64,000 bases of DNA from Ignavibacteriales bacterium (GTDB taxonomy: Bacteria > Bacteroidota > Ignavibacteria > Ignavibacteriales > Melioribacteraceae), in the NCBI GenBank assembly GCA_020635285.1, contig JACKAB010000006.1, forward strand, positions 62,001 to 126,000. Reading direction: 5' to 3'. Shown one piece after another: positions 7,854 through 16,916 of this stretch. The position numbers and the translations under genes are program-made. Within the stretch, counting starts at the first letter, position 1, and each line of letters opens with the position of its first letter. Under the pieces are notes generated by a model. The model ran no database searches. It saw only the letters and a program-made list of their open reading frames with translations, and was not told where the DNA came from.

Positions 7854-9844
7854 ATGATTTTATTTAGAAAAATATTCTTATTTATATCGCTATCAATTTG
7901 CGCTTCTTTTTCTTAAATGGTCAGCAACAAACTGCTGATAGTTTACTGAGTAAGCTTAACTATGTTAATGGGAAAGAAAAAGTAAAAATACTTAATGAGC
8001 TTTCTGATATTTATCAAAATATAAATACTCAGCAGGCAATTGTATTTGCTGAAAAGGGAATTTCTGAAGCAAAGGAGATTAGCGACGATATCGGTCTAGC
8101 CGGCTGTTACGGAAGTTTGGGTTATGCCTACATTAATCTAAATAATAATAAGGCAGCCGAATACACAAATAAAGCTTTAGAAATTAGACGTAAAATAAAT
8201 GATAAAGCAGGAATTGCTACATCATTAAATGTACTTGGCGTTCTTTACTATTATGAAGCCGATTATCTAAAATCCATTGAATACCATTTAGAAGCCCTTA
8301 AAAGAAGAGAAGAAATTGGTGATCCAGTTAAAACTGCAACTTCCTACAATAATATTGCTCTTGTAAACATTGCTCTGGAAAATTATGAAGCGGCTCTTGA
8401 TTATTTAAACAAAGCACTTAAAGTAAGAACAGCCACAAATAATAAACGGTCAATAGGAATTATTAAAGCAAACATTGGCAAAATTCAAATAGTCCAAAAC
8501 AAAACTGAAGAAGCTTTAGAAACTTTTTTTGAAAGTTTAGAAATAAATAAAGAATTGGGAAATTACAAATCAGTAGCCAACTCACATCAAAATATTGCTT
8601 CGGTTTATAAAAAATTATCAAAATATCCAATAGCAATAAGCTATTATGATTCTGCATTAGCAATCTATTATTTCCAAAATGAAAAAAACGGACTTGCTAA
8701 TGTAGAAAACGGACTTGCTGAAGTTTATAAACTTATTCAACAATTTGATAATGCAATAAACCATGCTAATATTGCCCTTAAACATGCTGAAGAAATAAAT
8801 TCCTTAGAAAACAAATTACTAGCCTTGCAAACACTTTTTGAAAGTTATGAACAAAAGAATGATTTTAAAAATGCTTATAAATATTTAAACAATTACAGAA
8901 CAGCTTACCTTGATTTAAAGAATAATGAAAAAATTAAAAAGCTGGCAAATGTTGAACTTAATTATAAACTCGAAAAATTAAAAAAAGAGCAAGAACAAAA
9001 ATTACTTAATCAAAACATATATATTTTTATTTTACTGCTAACTGTTATTTTTGGAGCAATTATATTATTTCTATTAAGTAAAAGTTCAAAAAATAAAAAA
9101 AAGGCAAATGAAGAACTGAATAAATTAAACTCTAAATTAATAGAAGTAAACAAAACTAAAGATAAGTTTCTATCAATTATTGCCCACGATATGCGTGGAC
9201 CTTATCAATCCACTTTAGGTTTATCCCAATTACTTGCAGATGAATTTGAATCGCTTGAACAAGATGAACTGAAAAACAATATCATAATTTTAAATTCATC
9301 ACTAAAAAATCAATATAATTTATTAAACGATTTACTTCATTGGGCAGAGCTTCAAGCCGGAAATTTCGAATTAGATACAGAAAATATTGAACTTTCTAAA
9401 AGAGTAGATGGTATTATTTCGTTGCTAAATTTATCTGCCCAAAAGAAAAATATAAAATTGGTAAATAATGTTAACCCAACAATTTTAGTTTCTGCCGATG
9501 AAAATATGCTGAAACTTGTATTACGAAACTTAATTTCGAATAGTATAAAATTTACGCATGAAAATGGAATTGTTGAAATTACTGCGGTTGAGAACCAAGG
9601 CAAAGCCGAAATTTGCATTTCTGATAATGGGGTTGGTATTTCTGAAAATGACTCTAAAAATTTATTTAAGCTTGACGTTCACTACACAAAAAACGGAACG
9701 GCAAATGAAAAAGGATCAGGATTGGGCTTAATTTTATGCAAAGAAATTATTGAAAAAAATAATGGTTCAATTTGGGTAGAAAGCGAAGTCAATAAAGGCA
9801 GTAAGTTTTATTTTTCATTTCCTCTTGCTAATAAGCTGTCATAA
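7854..9844 (+). CDS. TPR-containing sensor histidine kinase (frameshift in signal peptide)
   Basis: The protein has tetratricopeptide repeats over roughly the first 340 residues, a transmembrane helix (about 370-390), a coiled coil, a HisKA domain with phospho-acceptor H in AHDMRGP, and an HATPase_c domain with N box (LVLRNLISNSIKFT), G1 (ISDNGVGIS) and G2 (KGSGLGLILC). It is probably inside-out: periplasmic TPR sensor and cytoplasmic kinase. The ATG at 7854 encodes a good signal peptide (MILFRKIFLFISLSICAS) that hits a stop at 7914. Adding one T to the T run near 7908 joins it directly to the TPR frame. Otherwise translation would need a TTG at 7898. No receiver or partner regulator is adjacent. 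Confidence 0.82.
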
Positions 9845-9978
9845 TCATTTCTCAAATTATAAACTCCGTTTCTTACAAATAGTTTTATTTATTTCTTCAT
9901 TACAAAAAATCATGACTAATTTTTTACTTATATTTTATCTTTTATAATCAATCAAATTAATTAGTATTATTTTGCTAC

Positions 9979-10542
9979 ATGAAATTATTCATTAAAAATA
10001 TGGTTTGTAACAGATGCATTAAAGTAGTTAATGAAGAATTAACCAAAATTGGTTTCACTGTTACTGAGATTTCACTCGGAGAAGTTACAATTAAGGAAAA
10101 TCCATCTGAGCATAAAATAAAAACGACTAAGAATATTTTGGAAAACAATGGTTTTGAGTTAATTGAAAATAAAACTGCAAAAATTGTTGAAGATATAAAA
10201 AAAGTAATTGTTGAATATGTTCATCATTCAGAAAAAGATTTAGATCTTAACCTCTCAAAACTTATTGAAAATAATTTCACAAAAGATTATTCATATTTAA
10301 GCAACCTTTTTTCTTCAACCGAAAACATTACAATTGAGCATTATTATATTTTGCAAAAAATTGAAAAAGCAAAAGAGTTATTAAAATATGGAGATTTGAC
10401 TCTTAGCCAAATAGCATATAAACTTGGTTATAACTCAGTTAATCATCTCTCATCACAATTTAAAAAGGTTACTGGAATGAACGCGAGTAACTTCAAGAAT
10501 AATACTTCCATAAAAAGAAACCCAATCGATCAGATTAAGTAA
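9979..10542 (+). CDS. HMA domain-AraC type regulator
   Basis: A 187-residue fusion of a heavy-metal-associated-like domain (residues about 1-65, metal motif M-V-C-N-R-C at 8-13) with a C-terminal AraC double helix-turn-helix (about 100-180; second helix LTLSQIAYKLGYNSVNHLSS). It contains no sugar-type sensor. The next genes encode a CopZ-like chaperone and a Cu+ ATPase, so it probably senses copper through the N-terminal MxCxxC and activates that pair. Similar fusions occur in Bacteroidota next to copper genes; the mechanism is not established. Confidence 0.8.
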   Translation: MKLFIKNMVCNRCIKVVNEELTKIGFTVTEISLGEVTIKENPSEHKIKTTKNILENNGFELIENKTAKIVEDIKKVIVEYVHHSEKDLDLNLSKLIENNFTKDYSYLSNLFSSTENITIEHYYILQKIEKAKELLKYGDLTLSQIAYKLGYNSVNHLSSQFKKVTGMNASNFKNNTSIKRNPIDQIK

Positions 10543-10644
10543 ATCATCTAAAAATTTTGTAAACATTTTAAATTATTTTGTAACGCAATGGTGTGTTCCA
10601 TTCTCTACTTTTAAACCGTAAAAATAATATAAGGAGTAAAAATA

Positions 10645-10845
10645 ATGACCACAACAAAATTTCAAATAGAAGGTATGACTTGCCAGCATTGTGTAATGGC
10701 AGTTAAAAATGCATTAAGGAGTTTTAATCTGGAAGATGTTAGTGTTACAATTGGCAAGGCCGAAGTTACATATGATGAAACTCAAATTGATGAAAATGGT
10801 TTAGTTGCCGCAATTGAAGAAGAAGGATATAAAGTAGTAAAATAG
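10645..10845 (+). CDS. copZ: Heavy-metal-associated copper chaperone
   Basis: A 66-residue ferredoxin-like HMA protein, the usual CopZ length, with the copper-binding motif GMTCQHC at 10-16. It has no signal peptide, so it works in the cytoplasm and probably passes Cu+ to the ATPase encoded 68 bases downstream. A strong AAGGAG site precedes the ATG. Confidence 0.85.
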   Translation: MTTTKFQIEGMTCQHCVMAVKNALRSFNLEDVSVTIGKAEVTYDETQIDENGLVAAIEEEGYKVVK

Positions 10846-10913
10846 TTACTTGTAATTATTTTTAGGAATAATTTTTTATTCCTCATAAGATTTTCAAGGA
10901 AGGGAAAGCAGAA

Positions 10914-13136
10914 GTGAAAACAAAATATAATTTACCGGTTGAGGGAATGACATGTGCAAGTTGTGTAGCGCGTGTAGAAAAGGTAATGAATAAATTTCCA
11001 GGTGTTGAAAACGTTGCAGTAAATTTTGCCTCTGAGAAAGTATCTTTTGTCGCAGATAGCAAAGTAAACCTGCAAGAAGTTGCAAAGATAATTGAAGATT
11101 ATGGTTATAAATTAAATTTGGCAGAAAACAAAAGTAAGGAAGTAAATAATGCCGGTGATGATAGTCCGAACAAAAACTATGAAGAATTAAAAAGAGATTT
11201 TTTGTTCGCACTTACTTTAACCATACCTTTGTTCGTTATAAGTATGTTATCAGATATGGAGGTTGGTTGGTTTAAATCCATTTGGAATTTTGATATTGAG
11301 CAGACTCAAAAAATATTGTTGATTATAACAACTCCAATTATGTTCATCTCAGCAAAAAGATTTTTTATAATAGCGTGGACAAACCTAAAACACTTCTCTG
11401 CCGAAATGAACACTCTGGTTGCAATAGGCACAGGTTCAGCATATCTGTATAGTCTTATCATTACACTTTTTCCTGAATTTCTTTTAAAACCCGGAATTAT
11501 GCCGCATGTTTACTTTGAAACTGCCGGAGTAATTGTAACTCTAATTTTACTAGGACGATTGCTTGAAAGCCATGCAAAAAACAAAACCCGCGATTCTATA
11601 AAAGAGTTGATTGGATTAAAACCAAAAACCACTTTAGTATTAAAAAATGGAAGTGAAATTGAAATAAATATTGATGAATTGGGTTTGGGCGATATTGTAA
11701 TCATAAAACCAGGCAATAAAATACCGGCTGATGGAGAAATTATTGAAGGTTATTCGACTATTGATGAATCAATGATATCCGGCGAAAGTCTGCCAATTGA
11801 AAAAAGTATTGGCGCAAAAGTTATTGGCGGAACAATAAATAAAAATGGTTCGTTCAGATTTAAAGTTACAGCTGTTAACAAGGAATCTGTTCTAGGACAA
11901 ATAATAAAACTAGTGGAAGAAGCTCAGGGCAGCAAAGCACCAATACAAAAACTTGCCGATAAAATAGCCGGCGTGTTTGTTCCTGTTGTTATAGGAATTG
12001 CAATATTTACTTTTCTAATTTGGCTGATTACAACCGGTGATTTTTCGCAAGCACTAATTCATTTTATTGCAGTTCTAATTATTGCATGTCCATGTGCATT
12101 AGGTTTAGCCACGCCAACTGCCATTATGGTTGGAACTGGCGTTGGAGCAAAGAATGGAATTTTAATTAAAAATGCGGAGAGTCTAGAAATACTAAATAAA
12201 GTTAACAGAATTATTTTTGATAAAACCGGCACAATAACAGAAGGAAATCCCAAACTCATTAGTGTAATTAACATTGATGTAGAAAAAGACGAACTTCTTG
12301 AAATTGTAATGAATGTTGAAAAGCATTCTGAACACCCGCTTGCAGAAGCAATTGTAAAAAGTATTAAATTAAAAGAGTATACTAATGCAAAAGTAGCATC
12401 ATTTACTAACTATCCTGGAATGGGAATAGCTGCTCTTTACAAAAACGACAATGTGTTAATTGGAAATGAAAGATTAATGACTGAGTTTGGAATTAAAGTT
12501 GGTGAAATTATAAATGATCACAATGCAGTTTTTGGTGAAGCAAAAACTATAATATTTACTTCTGTTAATGAAAAAATAAAAGGCTTATTAGTTATTGATG
12601 ACCCAATAAAATCAGACTCAATAGAGGCAGTTGAAAAATTAAAATCAATGCAAATTAGTTTGAGTTTGGCGACAGGCGACAACAAAAACACCGCTGAATC
12701 AATTGCAAATAAAATTGGAATTACTGACTTTTATTATGAGATGCTTCCTAAAGATAAAGTTGATCTTATTCAAAAATATAAAGATAAAAATGAAATTGTT
12801 GCAATGGTTGGCGATGGAATTAATGATGCACCTGCATTGGCTTTGGCAAACATTGGCATTGCAATTGGAACCGGAACTGATGTTGCAATCGAATCCGCAT
12901 CAATAACATTAATGAAAGGTTCATTAAAAGATATTTATAAAGCAATCAACTTATCTCATAAGACAATTAGAACAATAAAACAAAATTTATTCTGGGCATT
13001 TATTTATAACACAATCGGTATTCCACTTGCTGCGTTTGGATTGTTAAATCCTATGTTTGCAGCTCTAGCAATGTCTTTAAGTTCTGTTAGTGTAGTAAGT
13101 AATTCGCTGAGATTCAGAAAAGCAAAATTGGATTAA
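10914..13136 (+). CDS. copA: Cu+-exporting P1B-type ATPase
   Basis: A 740-residue copper exporter with an N-terminal HMA domain (GMTCASC, Cys14 and Cys17), eight membrane helices, the actuator motif SGES near 289-292, the membrane metal site CPC at 392-394, the phosphorylated Asp in DKTGT at 436-440, the SEHP motif near 472-475 and the hinge GDGINDAP at 633-640. The last helices carry YN and MSLSSVSVV, the ligand set typical of the Cu+ subgroup. The start is GTG at 10914, chosen because AAGGAAGGG lies just upstream. It forms a copper unit with the HMA-AraC and CopZ genes. Confidence 0.93.
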   Translation: MKTKYNLPVEGMTCASCVARVEKVMNKFPGVENVAVNFASEKVSFVADSKVNLQEVAKIIEDYGYKLNLAENKSKEVNNAGDDSPNKNYEELKRDFLFALTLTIPLFVISMLSDMEVGWFKSIWNFDIEQTQKILLIITTPIMFISAKRFFIIAWTNLKHFSAEMNTLVAIGTGSAYLYSLIITLFPEFLLKPGIMPHVYFETAGVIVTLILLGRLLESHAKNKTRDSIKELIGLKPKTTLVLKNGSEIEINIDELGLGDIVIIKPGNKIPADGEIIEGYSTIDESMISGESLPIEKSIGAKVIGGTINKNGSFRFKVTAVNKESVLGQIIKLVEEAQGSKAPIQKLADKIAGVFVPVVIGIAIFTFLIWLITTGDFSQALIHFIAVLIIACPCALGLATPTAIMVGTGVGAKNGILIKNAESLEILNKVNRIIFDKTGTITEGNPKLISVINIDVEKDELLEIVMNVEKHSEHPLAEAIVKSIKLKEYTNAKVASFTNYPGMGIAALYKNDNVLIGNERLMTEFGIKVGEIINDHNAVFGEAKTIIFTSVNEKIKGLLVIDDPIKSDSIEAVEKLKSMQISLSLATGDNKNTAESIANKIGITDFYYEMLPKDKVDLIQKYKDKNEIVAMVGDGINDAPALALANIGIAIGTGTDVAIESASITLMKGSLKDIYKAINLSHKTIRTIKQNLFWAFIYNTIGIPLAAFGLLNPMFAALAMSLSSVSVVSNSLRFRKAKLD

Positions 13137-13191
13137 TAGATTTAAAATAAAATAACAAACTTAATTCAGCATTGATTTGGGTTTGTTAGCT

Positions 13192-13226
13192 AAGAGTGGC
13201 ACTATCTGGGGGATACGTGCCCTCTT
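13192..13226 (+). terminator. Terminator hairpin after copA
   Basis: AAGAG-T-GGCAC (13192-13202) pairs with GTGCC-C-TCTT (13217-13226) around a G-rich loop, followed by a T-rich stretch. It lies about 55 bases past the copA stop. Confidence 0.55.
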
Positions 13227-13369
13227 TTATTCCTCTCTTTTTCTCTCTTAATAATTATTAACGAGATTTCTTTTAGGGTAAAAAAATTTCTCTCTTATAA
13301 CTTTTCTTTGCTTGCTTCGTCATAACTAGTGAAATCAGTAACAACAAACAAATCACAACGGGGGAAGTC

Positions 13370-13834
13370 ATGAAAAATATAAGTAAACTTTTTGTTCTTT
13401 TATTATCTGTTCTGCTCGCATCAACTTCATTTGGTTTTTCGAAAGATAAGTTAACTCAAATAGAAGATAATTTATTGGTTGGAATAAATACAGAAAATAC
13501 CGGTTTACAAATTAGCTGCGCATACTTCTTGGGCGAGCTTAAATCAGAAAGAGCGATTAATCCATTACTAAAAATGCTAAAAAGCGGAGAAACTGAAGAA
13601 GAGAGAATTATTGCTGCTCTGTCACTCTCCAAGATTCAAACCGACAAAGCAATATTTGCGGTTAAACAAAGAGCAAGATTTGACGATAGTGAACGTGTTC
13701 AGAGACTTTGTGGATTATTTTATAATTGCTGTATGGCAAGACAACAAAAGGCTGATGTAATTGTGGAACCATTTCAAGTTGTTAATTTAAACCTTGAATT
13801 TAACGGAATGAGACTTGCAGATTTTGCAAATTAA
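13370..13834 (+). CDS. Small secreted HEAT-repeat protein
   Basis: A 154-residue protein with a signal peptide (cleavage near residue 22-23, SFG) and two HEAT-like helical repeats (about 45-105; ISCAYFLGELKSERAINPLL, then ALSLSKIQTDKAIFAVK). The C-terminal part has CGLFYNCC. An AACGGGGGAAG site lies before the ATG. Function is unknown; HEAT repeats usually mediate protein contacts. It is a single-gene unit between two hairpins. Confidence 0.65.
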   Translation: MKNISKLFVLLLSVLLASTSFGFSKDKLTQIEDNLLVGINTENTGLQISCAYFLGELKSERAINPLLKMLKSGETEEERIIAALSLSKIQTDKAIFAVKQRARFDDSERVQRLCGLFYNCCMARQQKADVIVEPFQVVNLNLEFNGMRLADFAN

Positions 13835-13853
13835 TATTTAACAAATTATCAAA

Positions 13854-13896
13854 AGAACGGTGGCTTGCAAAAACCTACATTGCAGGTTACCGTTCT
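13854..13896. terminator. Bidirectional nested hairpin between convergent genes
   Basis: The outer stem AGAACGGT (13854-13861) pairs with ACCGTTCT (13889-13896), and an inner stem AACCT (13872-13876) pairs with AGGTT (13884-13888). It sits between the HEAT-repeat gene and the convergent outer-membrane gene, so it can serve both. Confidence 0.6.
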
Positions 13897-13909
13897 ACTT
13901 CCCAATTTT

Positions 13910-14461
13910 TCAATTAAAAGCATAATCTAAACCAATATCTAAAGCGCCATAACTTAAAGTGCCAAATCCTAAACGTAAACTTAAAGCCATCTGATTATTT
14001 ATCCAAAATCTTAATCCCGCTTGAGCTCCAAACCAAAGCCCGCCATTGCTTGGATCATTGATCCTTATATTTGACGTTAGAAAAGATCCGTTGACTGTTC
14101 CAAAATCATAAGCTAATATTATTCCTGCCCATGGATCAAAGTTTGGATCCTTTAGCATAAAGTGATAATTAGCTTGCGCACCAATTAGAATATTAGAATA
14201 ACTCCACTCAACTAAAGGAAAAACCTCTGAGTAACTCCAATATCTAAAAATACCGCCAATCCCAATTTTTGCATCGTTTTCTATTCCAAGTTCTCTTAAA
14301 GTAAAACCATACTCGTGATTTATACCAAGTTGAATAGTAGATCCTAAAAATGAAAAACCAACTGATGGTCCTGCAGTGTGTTTACCAGATTGAAATTGCG
14401 CGGAAATATTTGAAGCAGCGAAAAGAAGTATAATAAAAATATATTTTTTGTGGATCATCAA
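13910..14461 (-). CDS. Outer membrane beta-barrel protein, unknown role
   Basis: A 183-residue protein with a signal peptide (cleavage near 21, ISA) and alternating amphipathic strands (GPSVGFSFLGSTIQLGINH, NQMALSLRLGFGTLSYG), ending in YAFN. Size and pattern suit an eight-stranded OmpX/OmpW-like barrel. It lies 54 bases after the lipoprotein gene in the same direction, so the two may be cotranscribed. Confidence 0.6.
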   Translation of the reverse strand: MMIHKKYIFIILLFAASNISAQFQSGKHTAGPSVGFSFLGSTIQLGINHEYGFTLRELGIENDAKIGIGGIFRYWSYSEVFPLVEWSYSNILIGAQANYHFMLKDPNFDPWAGIILAYDFGTVNGSFLTSNIRINDPSNGGLWFGAQAGLRFWINNQMALSLRLGFGTLSYGALDIGLDYAFN

Positions 14462-14515
14462 TTCACTCTTTTGTAATTAATAATCCACAAAAATATAAAA
14501 TAAAGTGGACAAATA

Positions 14516-15235
14516 TTAGAAAGTACCATTATCCTTAACGTTTCCATCTAAATCATATTCCCACCATTCCCCCGCACCGGCAGCTGTCCAAACTACTTTA
14601 GATTCGGGAACAAAACTTCCATTAAATGTTTTGTAAAATGTTAACTCGCCAGAATCATCCGGAAGAGATGTAATCGAAAGTTTTTCAGGATTTTCATCAC
14701 TATACATAAACAAATCAAATGAATATATACCTGTGCTGTTTGTTGAGTAATTCCACTCAGTTTCTAATTCACTTGATCCATCTTTGTAAATTTTCAAATG
14801 ACCATTACTAGCGCCAATTGTTTCCTGAGCCTCCATGAATAACCAATTATTATAAGTAGTTTCACCATCAGTGCCATTTAGAATAATATTCCAGCCAAAG
14901 TTAGTACCGGTTTCATAATAATTCATGGTAACGGAAAGCCCATCCAATTCCCAAGTACGTGCCCAATCTTCGTTGGTTTTACTTAAATTTTTCGCACCCG
15001 CTGGTGGCGTATAAAACACACTGTATCCTCTAAATGCATTCGCTAAGTTAATGTATGCATTTGCAACCTGGGCATGCACATCATTTGATTGTTTCATTGC
15101 AGCTGGAACCGTTATCTCCTTTATATTCAGCTCTCTTGCGGTTTTGTTTTCAGGTTCCGTCGGATTGCTATCATCAGAGCAGCCAATTAAAAAGGCTAAA
15201 AATATGAAGATTATGAGATATTTTTTTGGTGTCAT
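14516..15235 (-). CDS. Lipoprotein of unknown function
   Basis: A 239-residue protein with a lipoprotein signal peptide and lipobox FLIGC (Cys19), followed by an acidic-proline linker DDSNPTEPENK. The body is rich in Trp, Tyr and Asn (NYYETGTNFGWNIILNGTDG) and looks like a beta-rich surface lipoprotein. I do not recognise the family. Confidence 0.6.
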   Translation of the reverse strand: MTPKKYLIIFIFLAFLIGCSDDSNPTEPENKTARELNIKEITVPAAMKQSNDVHAQVANAYINLANAFRGYSVFYTPPAGAKNLSKTNEDWARTWELDGLSVTMNYYETGTNFGWNIILNGTDGETTYNNWLFMEAQETIGASNGHLKIYKDGSSELETEWNYSTNSTGIYSFDLFMYSDENPEKLSITSLPDDSGELTFYKTFNGSFVPESKVVWTAAGAGEWWEYDLDGNVKDNGTF

Positions 15236-15361
15236 TCTTTCCCTTTCTTTAATTAAAACATAATATCTTATTTATAAAAATAATGGATTTTATAATTTTC
15301 GCAAATCAAAAAAAATAATTTTTACCTTTTTAATGTGATCAATTGTTAAACTAAGCATAAT

Positions 15362-15748
15362 TTAGTGAGAATGGCATGCTCCTTCTCCATTTACTTCAAG
15401 GGTTCCTAATGAAAATTTTTTAGCAGCTTCTTCAGCTATCTCCTCATTTGTAAAAACCAATTCTTTGTTTGCATTTTTAAAGTCATCTTGTAATCGCCAT
15501 CCCGCTGAAGTACAAATTAGATGTGAACAATCCGTTAATCCATCAACTAAATCAGAATGACTATGACCATGCTCATGCGAATGATTATGAGAATTATGAT
15601 TTTCTTTTTTATGGTTAGTAAAATTATTTTCACGGTTTTCTTGGTTTAATATTTCACCATTTTCAACTTCATATATTAAAAATCCATTACATCTACCAAC
15701 GTGTCCGGTTACGGTTTTGAAATCATCTGTTGCTACTGCAATTTTCAT
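15362..15748 (-). CDS. NifX/NifB-type dinitrogenase cofactor-like protein with His-rich insert
   Basis: A 128-residue member of the dinitrogenase iron-molybdenum cofactor-binding fold (MKIAVATDD, HVGRC, LICTSAGWRLQDDF). A histidine-rich insert lies at about 46-65 (HNSHNHSHEHGHSHSD) and the C-terminus is GACHSH, both likely metal ligands. No nif genes are near, so this is one of the stand-alone family members that are paired with DUF134 regulators; that gene lies 40 bases upstream on the same strand. The start has a clean AGGAG site. A role in metal or Fe-S handling is inference. Confidence 0.75.
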   Translation of the reverse strand: MKIAVATDDFKTVTGHVGRCNGFLIYEVENGEILNQENRENNFTNHKKENHNSHNHSHEHGHSHSDLVDGLTDCSHLICTSAGWRLQDDFKNANKELVFTNEEIAEEAAKKFSLGTLEVNGEGACHSH

Positions 15749-15788
15749 TTTTTCTCCTGTTAAATTAAATTATGATTTTTAAATAATT

Positions 15789-16064
15789 TCAACTAGTAAT
15801 TTCTATTGCCATTCCCTTTAGAATAGATTGGGCAATTTTATTTCTCGCAGATTTTACTATTCTACCAAAAGTTGCTCGAGAGATTTTCATTTGTGCTGCA
15901 GCTTCTTCATGGGATAATGATAATAAATCTGCTAATCGTATTGATTCCAATTCATCTTTTGCAAGAATTGTACTTTCCAGATCCCTTAAAGGAATTCCTC
16001 TTGGCTTAAAAAAGAAAGCTCCCGGTTGACAATTTGTTATTCTATTTTTTTTTGGTCGTGCCAT
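15789..16064 (-). CDS. DUF134 family predicted DNA-binding protein
   Basis: A 91-residue regulator with the family signature NCQPGAFFFKPRGIPL and a sigma-like helix-turn-helix (LSHEEAAAQMKISRATFGRI). I chose the ATG at 16064, which gives MARPKK as in typical family members. An upstream in-frame ATG would add about 20 atypical residues and run through a perfect palindrome. It probably controls itself and the NifX-like gene behind it. Confidence 0.78.
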   Translation of the reverse strand: MARPKKNRITNCQPGAFFFKPRGIPLRDLESTILAKDELESIRLADLLSLSHEEAAAQMKISRATFGRIVKSARNKIAQSILKGMAIEITS

Positions 16065-16071
16065 ATTAGTT

Positions 16072-16087
16072 ATGAGCATATGCTCAT
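16072..16087. promoter_or_regulatory. Perfect 16-base palindrome, probable DUF134 operator
   Basis: ATGAGCATATGCTCAT is a perfect palindrome 7 bases upstream of the chosen DUF134 start codon. Its position and symmetry suit a repressor dimer that blocks its own gene. Assignment to DUF134 is inference. Confidence 0.55.
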
Positions 16088-16136
16088 TACAAAAATAATA
16101 TATTTTTCTGGTATAGCAAAACATTAAAATAAAAAA

Positions 16137-16913
16137 TTAGATTAAATCGAAAACTGAATTAATTATGTAGGTTGGTTTATGTTTTCCGAAATTTTTTATG
16201 TCTTTAGAAACGCCTGTCAATACTAGAGCAGAATCGATACCAAACTTATTTGCCATTGCAATATCAGTTTCAAGCCTATCTCCAATTATTAAACATTTTT
16301 CCGGAGGCAATTTTAAGAGTTCCATGGTCTCTTCAAACATATATTTTGAAGGTTTGCCAAAATGTTTTTGTAGTTTTACTTTCGTTCGTTTTTCTAAAGC
16401 GGAAATTGTAGAACCTGCATCGAGGATTTCGCCAGCTTCAACTGGACATGTGCTATCAATATTAGCAGCAAAAAATTTGGCTCCATTATCTAAGGCGTTT
16501 GCGGCAATTTCTAATTTAGAATAGTTTAAAGTTCTATCTAATGTAACAATAACTATATCTATTTTTTCTGGGTCATCACAAAAAATATTTCCGCCGGAGT
16601 TAATTTCTTTAATGAATTTTTTTTCGGCAATAGCATAATATTTTTTTTTATTGAAATTTTTTGACAGGTATTTTTTTATAATAATTGTTGAACTTAAAAT
16701 TTGTTCTTTACTGACTTTTAAACCGTTTGAATTCAACAATTTATGATAATCGGCAATACTGCCTGTTGTTTTGTTAGAAACAAAAACTTTTTTTTTATTA
16801 ATTGCTTTAAGTTTGTTTACCACTTTGTCAGCATTGGGAATTATTTTATCATCAAGATAAATAGTCCCATCTAAGTCAAAAATAAATCCATCATAATTAT
16901 CAACTATACTCAT
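16137..16913 (-). CDS. HAD-IIA family sugar-phosphatase-like hydrolase
   Basis: A 258-residue cytoplasmic HAD phosphatase of the NagD/4-nitrophenylphosphatase type. Motif I is FDLDGTIYLDD near residue 12, motif II VFVSNKTTGS near 44-53, and the C-terminal motif IV IIGDRLETDIAMANKFG. A C2 cap lies between. The substrate cannot be told from sequence. It begins 3 bases after the RmlD-like gene, so the two are probably one transcript. Confidence 0.8.
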   Translation of the reverse strand: MSIVDNYDGFIFDLDGTIYLDDKIIPNADKVVNKLKAINKKKVFVSNKTTGSIADYHKLLNSNGLKVSKEQILSSTIIIKKYLSKNFNKKKYYAIAEKKFIKEINSGGNIFCDDPEKIDIVIVTLDRTLNYSKLEIAANALDNGAKFFAANIDSTCPVEAGEILDAGSTISALEKRTKVKLQKHFGKPSKYMFEETMELLKLPPEKCLIIGDRLETDIAMANKFGIDSALVLTGVSKDIKNFGKHKPTYIINSVFDLI

Positions 16914-16916
16914 ACT

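Noticed and set aside
16065..16124. Longer N-terminus for the DUF134 protein
   Set aside because: The added residues are atypical and the DNA holds a perfect palindrome; MARPKK is the usual family start.
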